This document shows positions 32,736-40,461 of a DNA stretch of 41,469 bases, piece after piece. Below the pieces are notes generated by a model that made no database searches, was not told where the DNA came from, and was given only the letters and a program-made list of their open reading frames with translations. A program made the translations under genes and the position numbers. The stretch is from CAYWRO01 sp964460345 (GTDB taxonomy: Bacteria > Planctomycetota > Phycisphaerae > Phycisphaerales > UBA1924). The stretch spans positions 1-41,469 of the forward strand of contig CAYWRO010000031.1 in the NCBI GenBank assembly GCA_964460345.1, written 5' to 3'. Every line of letters starts with the position of its first letter. Position 1 is the first letter of the stretch.

Positions 32736-33874
32736 AGCTTGTCATCTTCGGGTTGACCATCAGTTCCTCGTGGGGCAATGGGCACGCAACACTGTGGCGT
32801 GCCCTGTGCCGGGCGCTGGCTCGTCGCGGCCACCGAATCGTGTTCTTCGAGCGCAACGTTCCCTATTACGCCGCCCACCGCGATCTCACGGAGTTCGAGT
32901 GGGGCGAACTGGTCATCTATGACGACTGGGCGGACGTCTGCGCCGATGCCGAGGCGCACACAGCCGAAGCGGACGTGGCCATGGTGACTTCCTACTGCGC
33001 CGACGCGTCGGGGGCGAGCGCCGTGGTGCTCGACTCGCGCGCGCTCGTGCGCGCGTTCTACGACCTTGATACGCCCGTGACGCTCGGCGCGATGCGCAGC
33101 GGAACCCGCGCGCCCTACATCCCTGCGGATGGACTCCGCGACTTCGACCTGGTGCTGAGTTACACTGGCGGCAAGGCCCTCCAGGAGACTCGCACACTGC
33201 TGGGCGCAAGGCGCATCGTCCCCCTGTATGGCAGCGTGGATCCGCAGGCGCACTGCCCCGCTCGCCCGGAGGAGGCGTATCGCGCCGACCTGTCGTACCT
33301 TGGCACGTACGCCGCCGACCGGCAGGCGGCCCTGGAGCAGCTCTTCGTCGAGGCGTCACGCCGCCTGCCGAAGCAGCGGTTTCTCATCGGCGGCGCGCAG
33401 TATCCGCAGGACTTTCCCTGGACAAGCAACATTTACTTCGTCCGGCACGTGCCCCCGGCCATGCATCCGGCCTTCTTCTGTTCAAGCCGTCTCACGGTGA
33501 ACATCACCCGCCAGGCCATGGCCCAGATGGGGTACTGCCCCTCCGGCCGTCTCTTTGAAGCGGCAGCCTGCGGAGCGCCCCTGCTCAGCGACTGCTGGGA
33601 AGGGCTGGACGAGTTCTTCACGCCTGGTGAGGAACTTCTCATTGCACAAACCACGGAGGACGCCATCGCGGCGCTCCAGATGTCGGATGCGCAGTTGCAG
33701 CGCATCGCCCGCGCCGCCCGTAAGCGTGTGCTCGCCTGTCACACCGCCGACCAGCGGGCGGCCGATCTGGAGGCAGCCGTCGAGAGCACGCTCAGCCGCG
33801 CTCCGGCGGGTCTGAATGGCACGTCAGCGTGCGACAGCGGCGTCGGCCGGTCGTCTCTTGAAGTGGAAGGATGA
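32732..33874 (+). CDS. CgeB-like glycosyltransferase
   Basis: The 380-residue cytoplasmic protein resembles the CgeB/GT-B-like family. It begins KLVIFGLTISSSWGNGHA, with a Rossmann-like first domain, and the C-terminal half has NITRQAMAQMGYCPSGRLFEAAACGAPLLSD, the nucleotide-sugar-binding pattern (a conserved RLFEAAACG). TPGEELL and a helical end complete it. The ATGA start overlaps inositol-phosphate synthase. No signal peptide. By context it is expected to add a sugar to an inositol- or lipid-linked acceptor, but donor and acceptor are unknown. Confidence 0.8.
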   Translation: MKLVIFGLTISSSWGNGHATLWRALCRALARRGHRIVFFERNVPYYAAHRDLTEFEWGELVIYDDWADVCADAEAHTAEADVAMVTSYCADASGASAVVLDSRALVRAFYDLDTPVTLGAMRSGTRAPYIPADGLRDFDLVLSYTGGKALQETRTLLGARRIVPLYGSVDPQAHCPARPEEAYRADLSYLGTYAADRQAALEQLFVEASRRLPKQRFLIGGAQYPQDFPWTSNIYFVRHVPPAMHPAFFCSSRLTVNITRQAMAQMGYCPSGRLFEAAACGAPLLSDCWEGLDEFFTPGEELLIAQTTEDAIAALQMSDAQLQRIARAARKRVLACHTADQRAADLEAAVESTLSRAPAGLNGTSACDSGVGRSSLEVEG

Positions 33875-33877
33875 ACC

Positions 33878-34699
33878 ATGTGGGGGGTGATACCCGCCGC
33901 GGGGCTGGGCAGCCGGATCCAGCCCCTGGCGTTCTCGAAGGAACTGCTCCCGGTTGGAAGCCGTTTCGACGGCCAGACGGAGCGGCCGCGCGCCGTCAGC
34001 GAATACCTTGTCGAGCGCATGATCATCGCCGGTGCGGAGAAGATCTGCTTCGTCATCGCGCCGGGCAAGTCGGACATCCTGAACTATTACGGCGAGCAGA
34101 TTGGCCCGGCCTCAATCGCGTACGTCGTGCAGTCGCGCCCCGGCGGCCTCTGTGATGCCATCTTCCGCGCACTTCCCCTCATCGCGGACGAGGAGCCCGT
34201 TCTCATCGGGTTGCCGGACACCATCTGGTTCCCTGAGGATGGTCTCGGCGCCCTGCCGCACGATCAACTCTCGTTCCTGCTCTTTCCGGTTGATCGCCCG
34301 GAATTGTTTGATGCCGTCGTGATGGACGATGCGGGGCAGGTGCAGGAGATTCAGGTCAAGCGGCCGGATGCAACCTCCTCATGGATCTGGGGCGCGATCA
34401 AGGCGCCCGGTTCGGTGCTGCGGGAACTGGCAGAACTCTGGGAAGCCCGCCAGCGCTGCGATGAATACATCGGAACGCTCGTCAACGCCTGGCTGGAGGC
34501 CGGCGGCCGGGCAATCGGCGTCCACGCCGGGCGCTCCTACGTGGATGTCGGAACGCTGCATGGATACCGCGAGGCGATCAGGCTGCTCAGTTCGGCCGGC
34601 GAAGGGCGCTCTACGGCTGACACCACCAACCGAGAGGCGGTGCAGACGCCGATGCGCATCGGCCTGCCGCAGGATGGGCGGGGAGGTGTTCATGGTTGA
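33878..34699 (+). CDS. Sugar-1-phosphate nucleotidyltransferase
   Basis: The 273-residue protein has the NTP-transferase motif GVIPAAGLGSRIQPLAFSKE at residues 3-22, then an acidic GLPDTIWFPEDG (about 111-122) with the metal-binding Asp, and a C-terminal YVDVGTLHGYREA. It resembles glucose-1-phosphate thymidylyl- or uridylyltransferases. The start is three bases after the previous stop with AAGGA at good distance, and its end overlaps the next gene by eight bases. It likely makes the nucleotide-sugar donor for the neighbouring glycosyltransferase. Confidence 0.9.
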   Translation: MWGVIPAAGLGSRIQPLAFSKELLPVGSRFDGQTERPRAVSEYLVERMIIAGAEKICFVIAPGKSDILNYYGEQIGPASIAYVVQSRPGGLCDAIFRALPLIADEEPVLIGLPDTIWFPEDGLGALPHDQLSFLLFPVDRPELFDAVVMDDAGQVQEIQVKRPDATSSWIWGAIKAPGSVLRELAELWEARQRCDEYIGTLVNAWLEAGGRAIGVHAGRSYVDVGTLHGYREAIRLLSSAGEGRSTADTTNREAVQTPMRIGLPQDGRGGVHG

Positions 34700-35579
34700 A
34701 GCGGTGATGCTCTGGAATGAGCCGAACAACAAGTCACACTGGGATTTCGAGATCGATCCCGAGTGGAGCATGTTCGCCGACATGGTCAAACTCGCCTCCG
34801 ATGCGATCAAGGCGGAGAACTCCAAACTGCCGCGGGTGCTCGGCGGAATCGCCCCGATCGATCCTCTCTTCATTCAACGGATGGAGCGGTTCGGCGTGCT
34901 CGACCATGTCACGGCCGTCGGCGTGCACGGCTTTCCGCTCGACTGGAACCATTGGCAGATCCATCAGTGGCCCGAGAAACTTGCTGAGATCAAGGCCGTG
35001 ACCAGCCTGCCCGTCTGGGTTTCCGAGGTCGGCATCTCCACCTTTGGCGCCGAGGAGGTGCAGGAGTGGGGGCTCAAGCGCACGGCCGAACTGCTCCGCG
35101 GCCGGGCATCCCGCATCCACTGGTACAGCCTTTACGACCTGCCCAAGGCCTGGCCGGCCACCACCCGGCACCGCGAAGCGGAGGGTTCGTCCTATTACCG
35201 TCACTTTTACCTCGGCCTGCTGCGCGAAGATGGCACGCCCAAGCCCGCCTACACCGCCTTCCGCGACTGCGCGCCGGAGTTCGGCATCTGCCAGTGGTTC
35301 CACTTCCAGGATCATCGTCTTGACGATGCGGTGCGCCACCTGCGCGACCTTGGCGTCACCTACATCCGGACTGGTCTGAGTTGGGCCGACTCGGGCCGAC
35401 CCGGCGCTTTCGAGTGGTTCGATCGGCAGATGAAGGCTCTTGAAGACTTCGATGTGACCGTGACCTTCTGCTTCACGCCGGAGCCGTGCGGCATCGCCCC
35501 GCATCACACGAGTCCACCGAAGGATCCAAGTCAGTTCGCCGACTTCTGCGCGGAGATGATCCGCAGATACGCCGGGTGA
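34692..35579 (+). CDS. Clan GH-A-like glycosidase, apparently circularly permuted
   Basis: The 295-residue protein starts directly at the acid/base motif LWNEPNN (E10) and has the nucleophile motif WVSEVGIS (E112). The usual order of a TIM barrel would put three strands before the first motif; here the equivalent part (WFHFQD about 202-207, YIRTGLSWAD 224-233, VTVTFCFTP 255-263) follows at the C-terminus. The last helix ends FADFCAEMIRRYAG, which in ordinary relatives would run straight into strand 4. The start is set by GGGAGG at 34681-34686, and the frame upstream is only the shadow of the previous gene. No signal peptide. Beta-xylosidase/GH39-like by resemblance; substrate unknown. Confidence 0.75.
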   Translation: MVEAVMLWNEPNNKSHWDFEIDPEWSMFADMVKLASDAIKAENSKLPRVLGGIAPIDPLFIQRMERFGVLDHVTAVGVHGFPLDWNHWQIHQWPEKLAEIKAVTSLPVWVSEVGISTFGAEEVQEWGLKRTAELLRGRASRIHWYSLYDLPKAWPATTRHREAEGSSYYRHFYLGLLREDGTPKPAYTAFRDCAPEFGICQWFHFQDHRLDDAVRHLRDLGVTYIRTGLSWADSGRPGAFEWFDRQMKALEDFDVTVTFCFTPEPCGIAPHHTSPPKDPSQFADFCAEMIRRYAG

Positions 35580-35601
35580 GCGCCGAGGGGGGGAGGCAAG
35601 C

Positions 35602-36795
35602 ATGGCACGTGCCCTGCTGATCGTGCTCGACAGCCTCGGCATCGGCGCTGCGCCGGACGCCGCGGCGTACGGGGACGATGGCGCAAACACCCTTGGCCAC
35701 ATTCTGGATCACGAACCGGGCCTGCAACTGCCGGCGCTCTGGCAGCTTGGCATGGGGCGCATCCTTAACCGCGCACCGGATGTCCCGGTCCGCGCCAGCT
35801 ACGGCCGCATGCAGGAACGCTCGGCGGGGAAGGACAGCACGACGGGTCACTGGGAGCTTGCCGGCGCGGTGCTCGACGAGCCCTTTGCCACCTTCAAACG
35901 GTTTCCTGATGAGCTAGTACACGCCATCGAGCACGAAGCGGGCGTGGAGTTCCTGGGTAACCTCCCCGCCAGCGGCACGCAGATCATCGAAGACCTCGGT
36001 CGCGAACACATGCGCTCCGGCAAGCCGATCCTCTATACCTCGGCCGACTCCGTCCTGCAGGTCGCGGCGCACGAGGACATCGTTCCACTCGAGCGCCTCT
36101 ACGAGATCTGCCGCATCGCGCGCCGCCATGCCGACCGGCACCGCATCGGACGTGTCATCGCGCGGCCCTTCGTCGGCGACCCGATCGGGGCCAACGGGCA
36201 GGGACCGACGCCTTTCGCCAGAACGCCCAACCGGCACGACTTCTCAATGGCGCCGCCGCGCACGGTTCTGGACGCCCTCAACGAAGCCGGCGTGCCGGTG
36301 CTCGGGATCGGCAAGACCGCCGACCTCTTCGCCGGCAAAGGCGTCACACGCTCCTTTCCGACCGCGTCGAATCGCGCCGGCATGGAGTGCCTCAGCGAGA
36401 TTTGGCCGCAGTCGAGCGAAGGCCTCGTCTTTATCAATCTCGTGGACTTCGACACGGTCTACGGCCACCGCCGCGATCCCGAGGGCTACGCCGCCGCGCT
36501 CACCGCATTCGACGATTGGCTTGCGGGCTTTCTGACGCTCAGCACGCCCGACGATCTCGTCATCATCACTGCCGACCACGGCAACGATCCCACCTTCCGC
36601 GGCACAGACCACACGCGCGAGACCGTGCCCGTGCTCGTCCGCCACCGCGATCGCGTCGAAGACCTCGGCGAGCGCGAGACATTCGCCGATGTCGCGGCAA
36701 CGCTCGCCGCCTTCTTCGGGATTGAGCCGTGGCCCGTTGGAACGCCATTCCCGATCGTCAGGCGATCCGCAACGAACGAAGCGGGCCACGCATGA
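35602..36795 (+). CDS. deoB: Phosphopentomutase
   Basis: The 397-residue alkaline-phosphatase-superfamily enzyme interconverts ribose-1- and ribose-5-phosphate (and deoxy forms). Hallmarks are VLDSLGIGAAPDA (metal-binding D10), GKDSTTGHWELAG (catalytic Thr at 80/81), NLVDFDTVYGHRRDPEGYA, and TADHGNDPTFRGTDHTRE with metal ligands. Length is normal (about 390-410). GGGGAGG precedes it. It is 22 bp after the glycosidase and overlaps the following phosphatase (ATGA), which puts a nucleoside-catabolism enzyme inside the inositol/glycosyl operon. Confidence 0.95.
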   Translation: MARALLIVLDSLGIGAAPDAAAYGDDGANTLGHILDHEPGLQLPALWQLGMGRILNRAPDVPVRASYGRMQERSAGKDSTTGHWELAGAVLDEPFATFKRFPDELVHAIEHEAGVEFLGNLPASGTQIIEDLGREHMRSGKPILYTSADSVLQVAAHEDIVPLERLYEICRIARRHADRHRIGRVIARPFVGDPIGANGQGPTPFARTPNRHDFSMAPPRTVLDALNEAGVPVLGIGKTADLFAGKGVTRSFPTASNRAGMECLSEIWPQSSEGLVFINLVDFDTVYGHRRDPEGYAAALTAFDDWLAGFLTLSTPDDLVIITADHGNDPTFRGTDHTRETVPVLVRHRDRVEDLGERETFADVAATLAAFFGIEPWPVGTPFPIVRRSATNEAGHA

Positions 36796-37412
36796 CAACG
36801 CTCCTGTTCATCCGCCACACCGAACATGAAGCCGGTCCTCACGTCCTCATCGGCCGCACGCCCCGCGTCTCCCTCACGCCCGAAGGCCGCGCGCACGCCG
36901 CGGCGGTCGCCGAACGCCTGTCCCGCGTCCCAATCGCGGCGATCTACGCCAGCCCCGTCGACCGCGCCCGCCAGACCGCGGAAGTGCTCGCCGCGCGCCT
37001 CGGGCTTGAGATCACGATTGAGGAGGGCCTCACCGAGGTCGACTTTGGCGAGTGGACCGGCAAGTCCTTCGCCGACCTCGACCACACCCCCGAGTGGCGC
37101 GCCTGGAATGCAAGCCGCAGCACCCAACGCGCCTCCGGCGGCGAAACCATGCTCGAGGTCCAGTCCCGCCTCCTCAACGCCGCCCACCGCATTTACAACC
37201 GCCACCGCGATGGCGTCGTCGCCCTCTTCAGCCATGGAGACCCGATCCGCGCCGCCGCGGCGTACTGGCTGGGCGTGCCGCTGGACCTGTTCCTGCGGAT
37301 CCGGATCGACCTGGGATCAATCACAGCCGTGGCGCTGGATGACAACGGCCCGCGGATCCTCTGTGTCAACGAGGTGGTCGCCGGACGCGGCTGGGAGCGC
37401 CACGCGCCATGA
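36792..37412 (+). CDS. Histidine phosphatase (phosphoglycerate mutase-like)
   Basis: The 206-residue protein has the phosphohistidine motif FIRHTE (H9), a YASPVDRARQTAEVLA helix, EVDFGEWTGKS and FSHGDPIR with the second catalytic His. Such proteins range from cobC-type to broad sugar phosphatases. Its ATG overlaps the deoB stop by four bases, so it is coupled. In this operon it could dephosphorylate inositol phosphate or a sugar phosphate, which is speculation. Confidence 0.9.
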   Translation: MTTLLFIRHTEHEAGPHVLIGRTPRVSLTPEGRAHAAAVAERLSRVPIAAIYASPVDRARQTAEVLAARLGLEITIEEGLTEVDFGEWTGKSFADLDHTPEWRAWNASRSTQRASGGETMLEVQSRLLNAAHRIYNRHRDGVVALFSHGDPIRAAAAYWLGVPLDLFLRIRIDLGSITAVALDDNGPRILCVNEVVAGRGWERHAP

Positions 37413-37421
37413 GCGACCGAA

Positions 37422-37494
37422 AGCCGCCAGAGGGAATCGAACCCACAACCTGCGCTTTACAAAAGCGCTGCTCTGCCAATTGAGCTATGGCGGC
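37422..37494 (-). tRNA. tRNA-Thr(UGU)
   Basis: A 73-nt cloverleaf on the minus strand: acceptor GCCGCCA/TGGCGGC, D-stem GCTC/GAGC, anticodon stem GCGCT/AGCGC around TTTGTAA (anticodon TGT), T-arm GTGGG-TTCGATT-CCCTC with one T-T mismatch, discriminator T. CCA is not encoded. It lies between the operon end and thpR. Confidence 0.93.
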
Positions 37495-37518
37495 GCTCCG
37501 CCCATTGTACGCGGCGGC

Positions 37519-37536
37519 GGGTGGCATGCCCACGCC
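37519..37536. repeat. Fragment of the BIME-like left module
   Basis: GGGTGGCATGCCCACGCC matches the start of the left module of repeat copy 4 (23680 onward). It ends three bases before the thpR stop codon. The hairpin core is missing. Confidence 0.55.
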
Positions 37537-37538
37537 GC

Positions 37539-38117
37539 TTATCCCTTCAGCGGAAACTCCCGCAGCACCCGATGCTGCGCCCCCGTTGGCAGGAGCACGC
37601 TGCGGACCAGCGCGAGGTGTTCCACGTGGAACATCGTGTCTCGCGCGGGCACGTCCAGATCCCGCGGCCGGGCGTCGTGGGTGAAGCGGGCGAGCGTCAG
37701 GTGGGGCAGGAAGCGGTCGCCGGCCTTCTGTCGGGGGTTGCGGGCCAGACGGTGGGCCAGCCGTCGCTGGAGTTCCTGCAGCGGAGGCGGCGCATCGGTC
37801 TCCAGCGCGACCAGCCGCGGCCGCCCCCTCGGCGGCAGGGTCATCAGCCGTAGCGGCGTCAGCCCGAACGGGGCGATCCCGCTCGCCGACCGCTCGATCG
37901 ACTCGATCACCCGGTCCAGGTCCCCCTCCGGCGTGTCCCCGATGAACTGGAGCGTCAGGTGCACCTGTTCCGGCGGGGTTGGGCGGTGGTTGGCGAGCGG
38001 CGGGTCAAGTTTGCGGATGGCCCGGAGCCAGTCGCGACTGCCGCGGACCGGGTCGCCCTCGCGCCCTCCCTGCGGGGGGTAGATCGCGACGAACAGGCGC
38101 AGGTTCTTCCCGGCCAT
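37539..38117 (-). CDS. thpR: RNA 2',3'-cyclic phosphodiesterase (2'-5' RNA ligase family)
   Basis: The 192-residue protein carries both HxTx motifs of the 2H phosphoesterase family, HLTLQF (H53) and HLTLARF (H139), and starts MAGKNLRLFVAIYP. It would open 2',3'-cyclic phosphates or act on 2'-5' RNA linkages. AAGGAGGGCCC precedes the ATG on this strand; the frame is open much further upstream but that is antisense to the glucosidase gene. Residues 162-167 (MFHVEH) are encoded by a perfect 16-bp parS-like palindrome. Confidence 0.92.
   Translation of the reverse strand: MAGKNLRLFVAIYPPQGGREGDPVRGSRDWLRAIRKLDPPLANHRPTPPEQVHLTLQFIGDTPEGDLDRVIESIERSASGIAPFGLTPLRLMTLPPRGRPRLVALETDAPPPLQELQRRLAHRLARNPRQKAGDRFLPHLTLARFTHDARPRDLDVPARDTMFHVEHLALVRSVLLPTGAQHRVLREFPLKG
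37618..37633. promoter_or_regulatory. parS-like ParB binding site inside thpR
   Basis: The perfect 16-bp palindrome TGTTCCACGTGGAACA matches the known chromosomal parS consensus (TGTTTCACGTGAAACA with the C/G variant seen in Pseudomonas). It falls within the coding sequence for MFHVEH of thpR. No parA or parB is in this window. Confidence 0.75.
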
Positions 38118-38196
38118 GGGCCCTCCTTGCTGCACCCTAGCATCGTCGCGGGTTGCACAGCGGCGACGCCGGTGGGGGGCTCCGGAGGGTGAACCG

Positions 38197-40398
38197 ATGC
38201 GACAGGGCGCGAGGCGAATGGTCTGGGCCGGAGTCGGCGCGGCTGTGTTCGCGGCCGCTGTGGCGTGCAGCGGCGCGGCGGCCGCGCCACCCGCGATCGC
38301 GCAGGAGATCGGCGAAGGCATCGCGCGTTTTGGGGGCGAGGGTGTGCCGGTTGACGCGACCGCCGGGCCGCGCTCGTTTGCCGTGGTCGCGCCCCTCGAG
38401 GTTCGCGGCCCAGCGCCGGCGGGCTGGGCGCTTACGCCTGAGTTCGGCCTCGAGGATGGTCGACAGGTCGTCACCATCGATGTGCCGGATGGCACGAGCC
38501 TGTACGGCACCGGCGAGGTTGCCGGCCCGTTGCTGCGCAACGGAAGGACCACGGTCACTTGGAATACGGACGCCTTCGGCTACGACGAGACGACGCCCTC
38601 GCTCTACCAGTCGCACCCGTGGGTCTTCGGCGTGCGCCCGGACGGCTCGGCCTTCGGTGTGCTGGCAGACACGACATGGCGGTGTGAAATCGACCTGACC
38701 AGCGACATCGTCTTCCGCGCCGATCCCGGCGCGGAGCCCTTCCAGGTGATCGTGATCGACCGCGACTCGCCGGAAGAGGTGCTGACGGCGCTGAGCGAAC
38801 TCGTCGGGACGATGCCGATGCCGCCGCTGTGGGCGCTGGGGTATCACCAGTGCCGGTACTCGTACTTCCCCGAGGCCCGCGTCCGTGACATCGCCGCCGG
38901 CTTCCGCGAGCGCGACATTCCCTGCGACGTCATCTGGTTCGACATCGACTACATGGATGAGTACCGCGTCTTCACATTTGACACGGAGCGCTTTCCTGAC
39001 GCGAAGAAGCTCAACGAAGACCTGCACGGGCAGGGGTACCACACCATCTGGATGATCGACCCCGGCGTGAAGCGCGAGGAGGGGTACTTCGTCTACGACT
39101 CCGGCTCTGAAGAGGGGGGGGCGGGCAACCACTGGGTGCAGACCCGCAGCGGGGAGATTTACGTCGGCGATGTCTGGCCGGGCGCGTGCGTCTTCCCGGA
39201 CTTCACGCGGCCGGAGACGCGCACATGGTGGGCCGGGCTGTACGAAGGCTTCATGGCCCAGGGGATCGACGGCGTCTGGAACGACATGAACGAGCCGGCG
39301 ATCTTCAACGTCCCGAGCAAGACGATGCCCGAGGACAACTGGCACAGGGGCGGCGAGGGAATCCCGCCGGGACCGCACGCCAAGTACCACAACGTCTACG
39401 GCATGCTCATGGCGATGGCCACGCGCGACGGCATTCGCGAGGCGAACCCGGACAAGCGCCCCTTCGTCCTCACGCGGGCCGGCTTCCTTGGCAGCCATCG
39501 CTACGCCGCGACGTGGACGGGCGACAACAGCGCCGAGTGGGACGATCTGGAGGCCTCCATCCCCATGGTCCTGAATCTCGGCCTCTCCGGCCAGCCCTTC
39601 GCCGGCCCCGACATCGGCGGCTTCATCGGCAACGGCGACGGCGAAATGTTCGCGCGCTGGATGGGCGTCGGCGCGCTCCTCCCCTTCGCCCGCGGGCACA
39701 CCGGCAAGGGGAACATCGACAAGGAGCCGTGGGCCTTCGGCCCCGAAGTCGAGGAGGCGTGCCGCCTCGCGCTCCAGCGCCGCTATGTCCTGCTCCCGTA
39801 TTACTACACGCTTTTCGAGGAAGCCGCGCGCACCGGCCTGCCCGTGGTGCGCCCCGCCTTCTTCGCAGATCCGACCGACCCCGCGCTGCGCAGCGAGGAC
39901 GATGCGTTCCTGATCGGCAGCGACCTGCTCGTGGAGCCCTTCGTCACGCCGGACCGCGACCGCGCCGTCGTGCTGCCGCGCGGCGCGAATGACGGGAGCG
40001 CGTGGCGGCGCATCACGCTGACCAGCGAGAAGGATCACCCGGATCTCCCGCGCCTCTACATCCGCGCCGGCGCGATCATCCCGACCGGCCCGGTCATCGA
40101 GCACACGGGCGAGCTGATCGACGAGGAGACCGGCAGCATGCTCTACCCCCTCACGCTCCTGGTCGCGCTGGACGACAACGGCCGCGCGGAAGGCGTCCTC
40201 TACGAAGACGCCGGCGACGGCCGGGCTCACCGAGGTGGCGACTTCCGCCGGACCCGCTACATCGCTGAACGGCGAGGTCGCGAATTGAAATTTTCAATGG
40301 AGCGAATCGGGGGAAGGATGGCCGAATCTGACCGCCCCATCCGCGCCCGGGTGATCGCCCCTGATGGGACCGAAGAGGAAATCGTGATTGCGGAGTAG
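38197..40398 (+). CDS. GH31 alpha-glucosidase-like glycosidase, exported
   Basis: The 733-residue protein begins with an Arg-rich then Ala/Val-rich signal peptide; VAC-S at about residues 26-28 could be a lipobox, otherwise cleavage is near AIAQ. The catalytic (beta/alpha)8 barrel has WFDIDYMDEYRVFTFD, the nucleophile D363 in WNDMNEP and the acid/base D443 in WTGDN, both as in GH31. N-terminal and C-terminal beta domains are present. GGAGGG precedes the ATG. It probably acts outside the cytoplasm on alpha-glucosides or alpha-xylosides; specificity is not decidable. Confidence 0.95.
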   Translation: MRQGARRMVWAGVGAAVFAAAVACSGAAAAPPAIAQEIGEGIARFGGEGVPVDATAGPRSFAVVAPLEVRGPAPAGWALTPEFGLEDGRQVVTIDVPDGTSLYGTGEVAGPLLRNGRTTVTWNTDAFGYDETTPSLYQSHPWVFGVRPDGSAFGVLADTTWRCEIDLTSDIVFRADPGAEPFQVIVIDRDSPEEVLTALSELVGTMPMPPLWALGYHQCRYSYFPEARVRDIAAGFRERDIPCDVIWFDIDYMDEYRVFTFDTERFPDAKKLNEDLHGQGYHTIWMIDPGVKREEGYFVYDSGSEEGGAGNHWVQTRSGEIYVGDVWPGACVFPDFTRPETRTWWAGLYEGFMAQGIDGVWNDMNEPAIFNVPSKTMPEDNWHRGGEGIPPGPHAKYHNVYGMLMAMATRDGIREANPDKRPFVLTRAGFLGSHRYAATWTGDNSAEWDDLEASIPMVLNLGLSGQPFAGPDIGGFIGNGDGEMFARWMGVGALLPFARGHTGKGNIDKEPWAFGPEVEEACRLALQRRYVLLPYYYTLFEEAARTGLPVVRPAFFADPTDPALRSEDDAFLIGSDLLVEPFVTPDRDRAVVLPRGANDGSAWRRITLTSEKDHPDLPRLYIRAGAIIPTGPVIEHTGELIDEETGSMLYPLTLLVALDDNGRAEGVLYEDAGDGRAHRGGDFRRTRYIAERRGRELKFSMERIGGRMAESDRPIRARVIAPDGTEEEIVIAE

Positions 40399-40421
40399 AG
40401 GCGATCAGCGGGCCGCAGCGC

Positions 40422-40461
40422 TCACCTCTTCACCTCTTCACCTCTTCACCTGCTCATCCCC
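40422..40461. repeat. 9-bp simple repeat (TTCACCTCT family)
   Basis: Consecutive TTCACCTCT units, then CACCTGCTCATCCCC. It is the opposite orientation of the repeat at 27869-27909 and ends with the stop codon of the convergent sugar isomerase gene. Confidence 0.7.

Noticed and set aside
38137..40230. 697-residue minus-strand frame opposite the GH31 gene
   Set aside because: Antisense shadow of a strongly conserved glycosidase.
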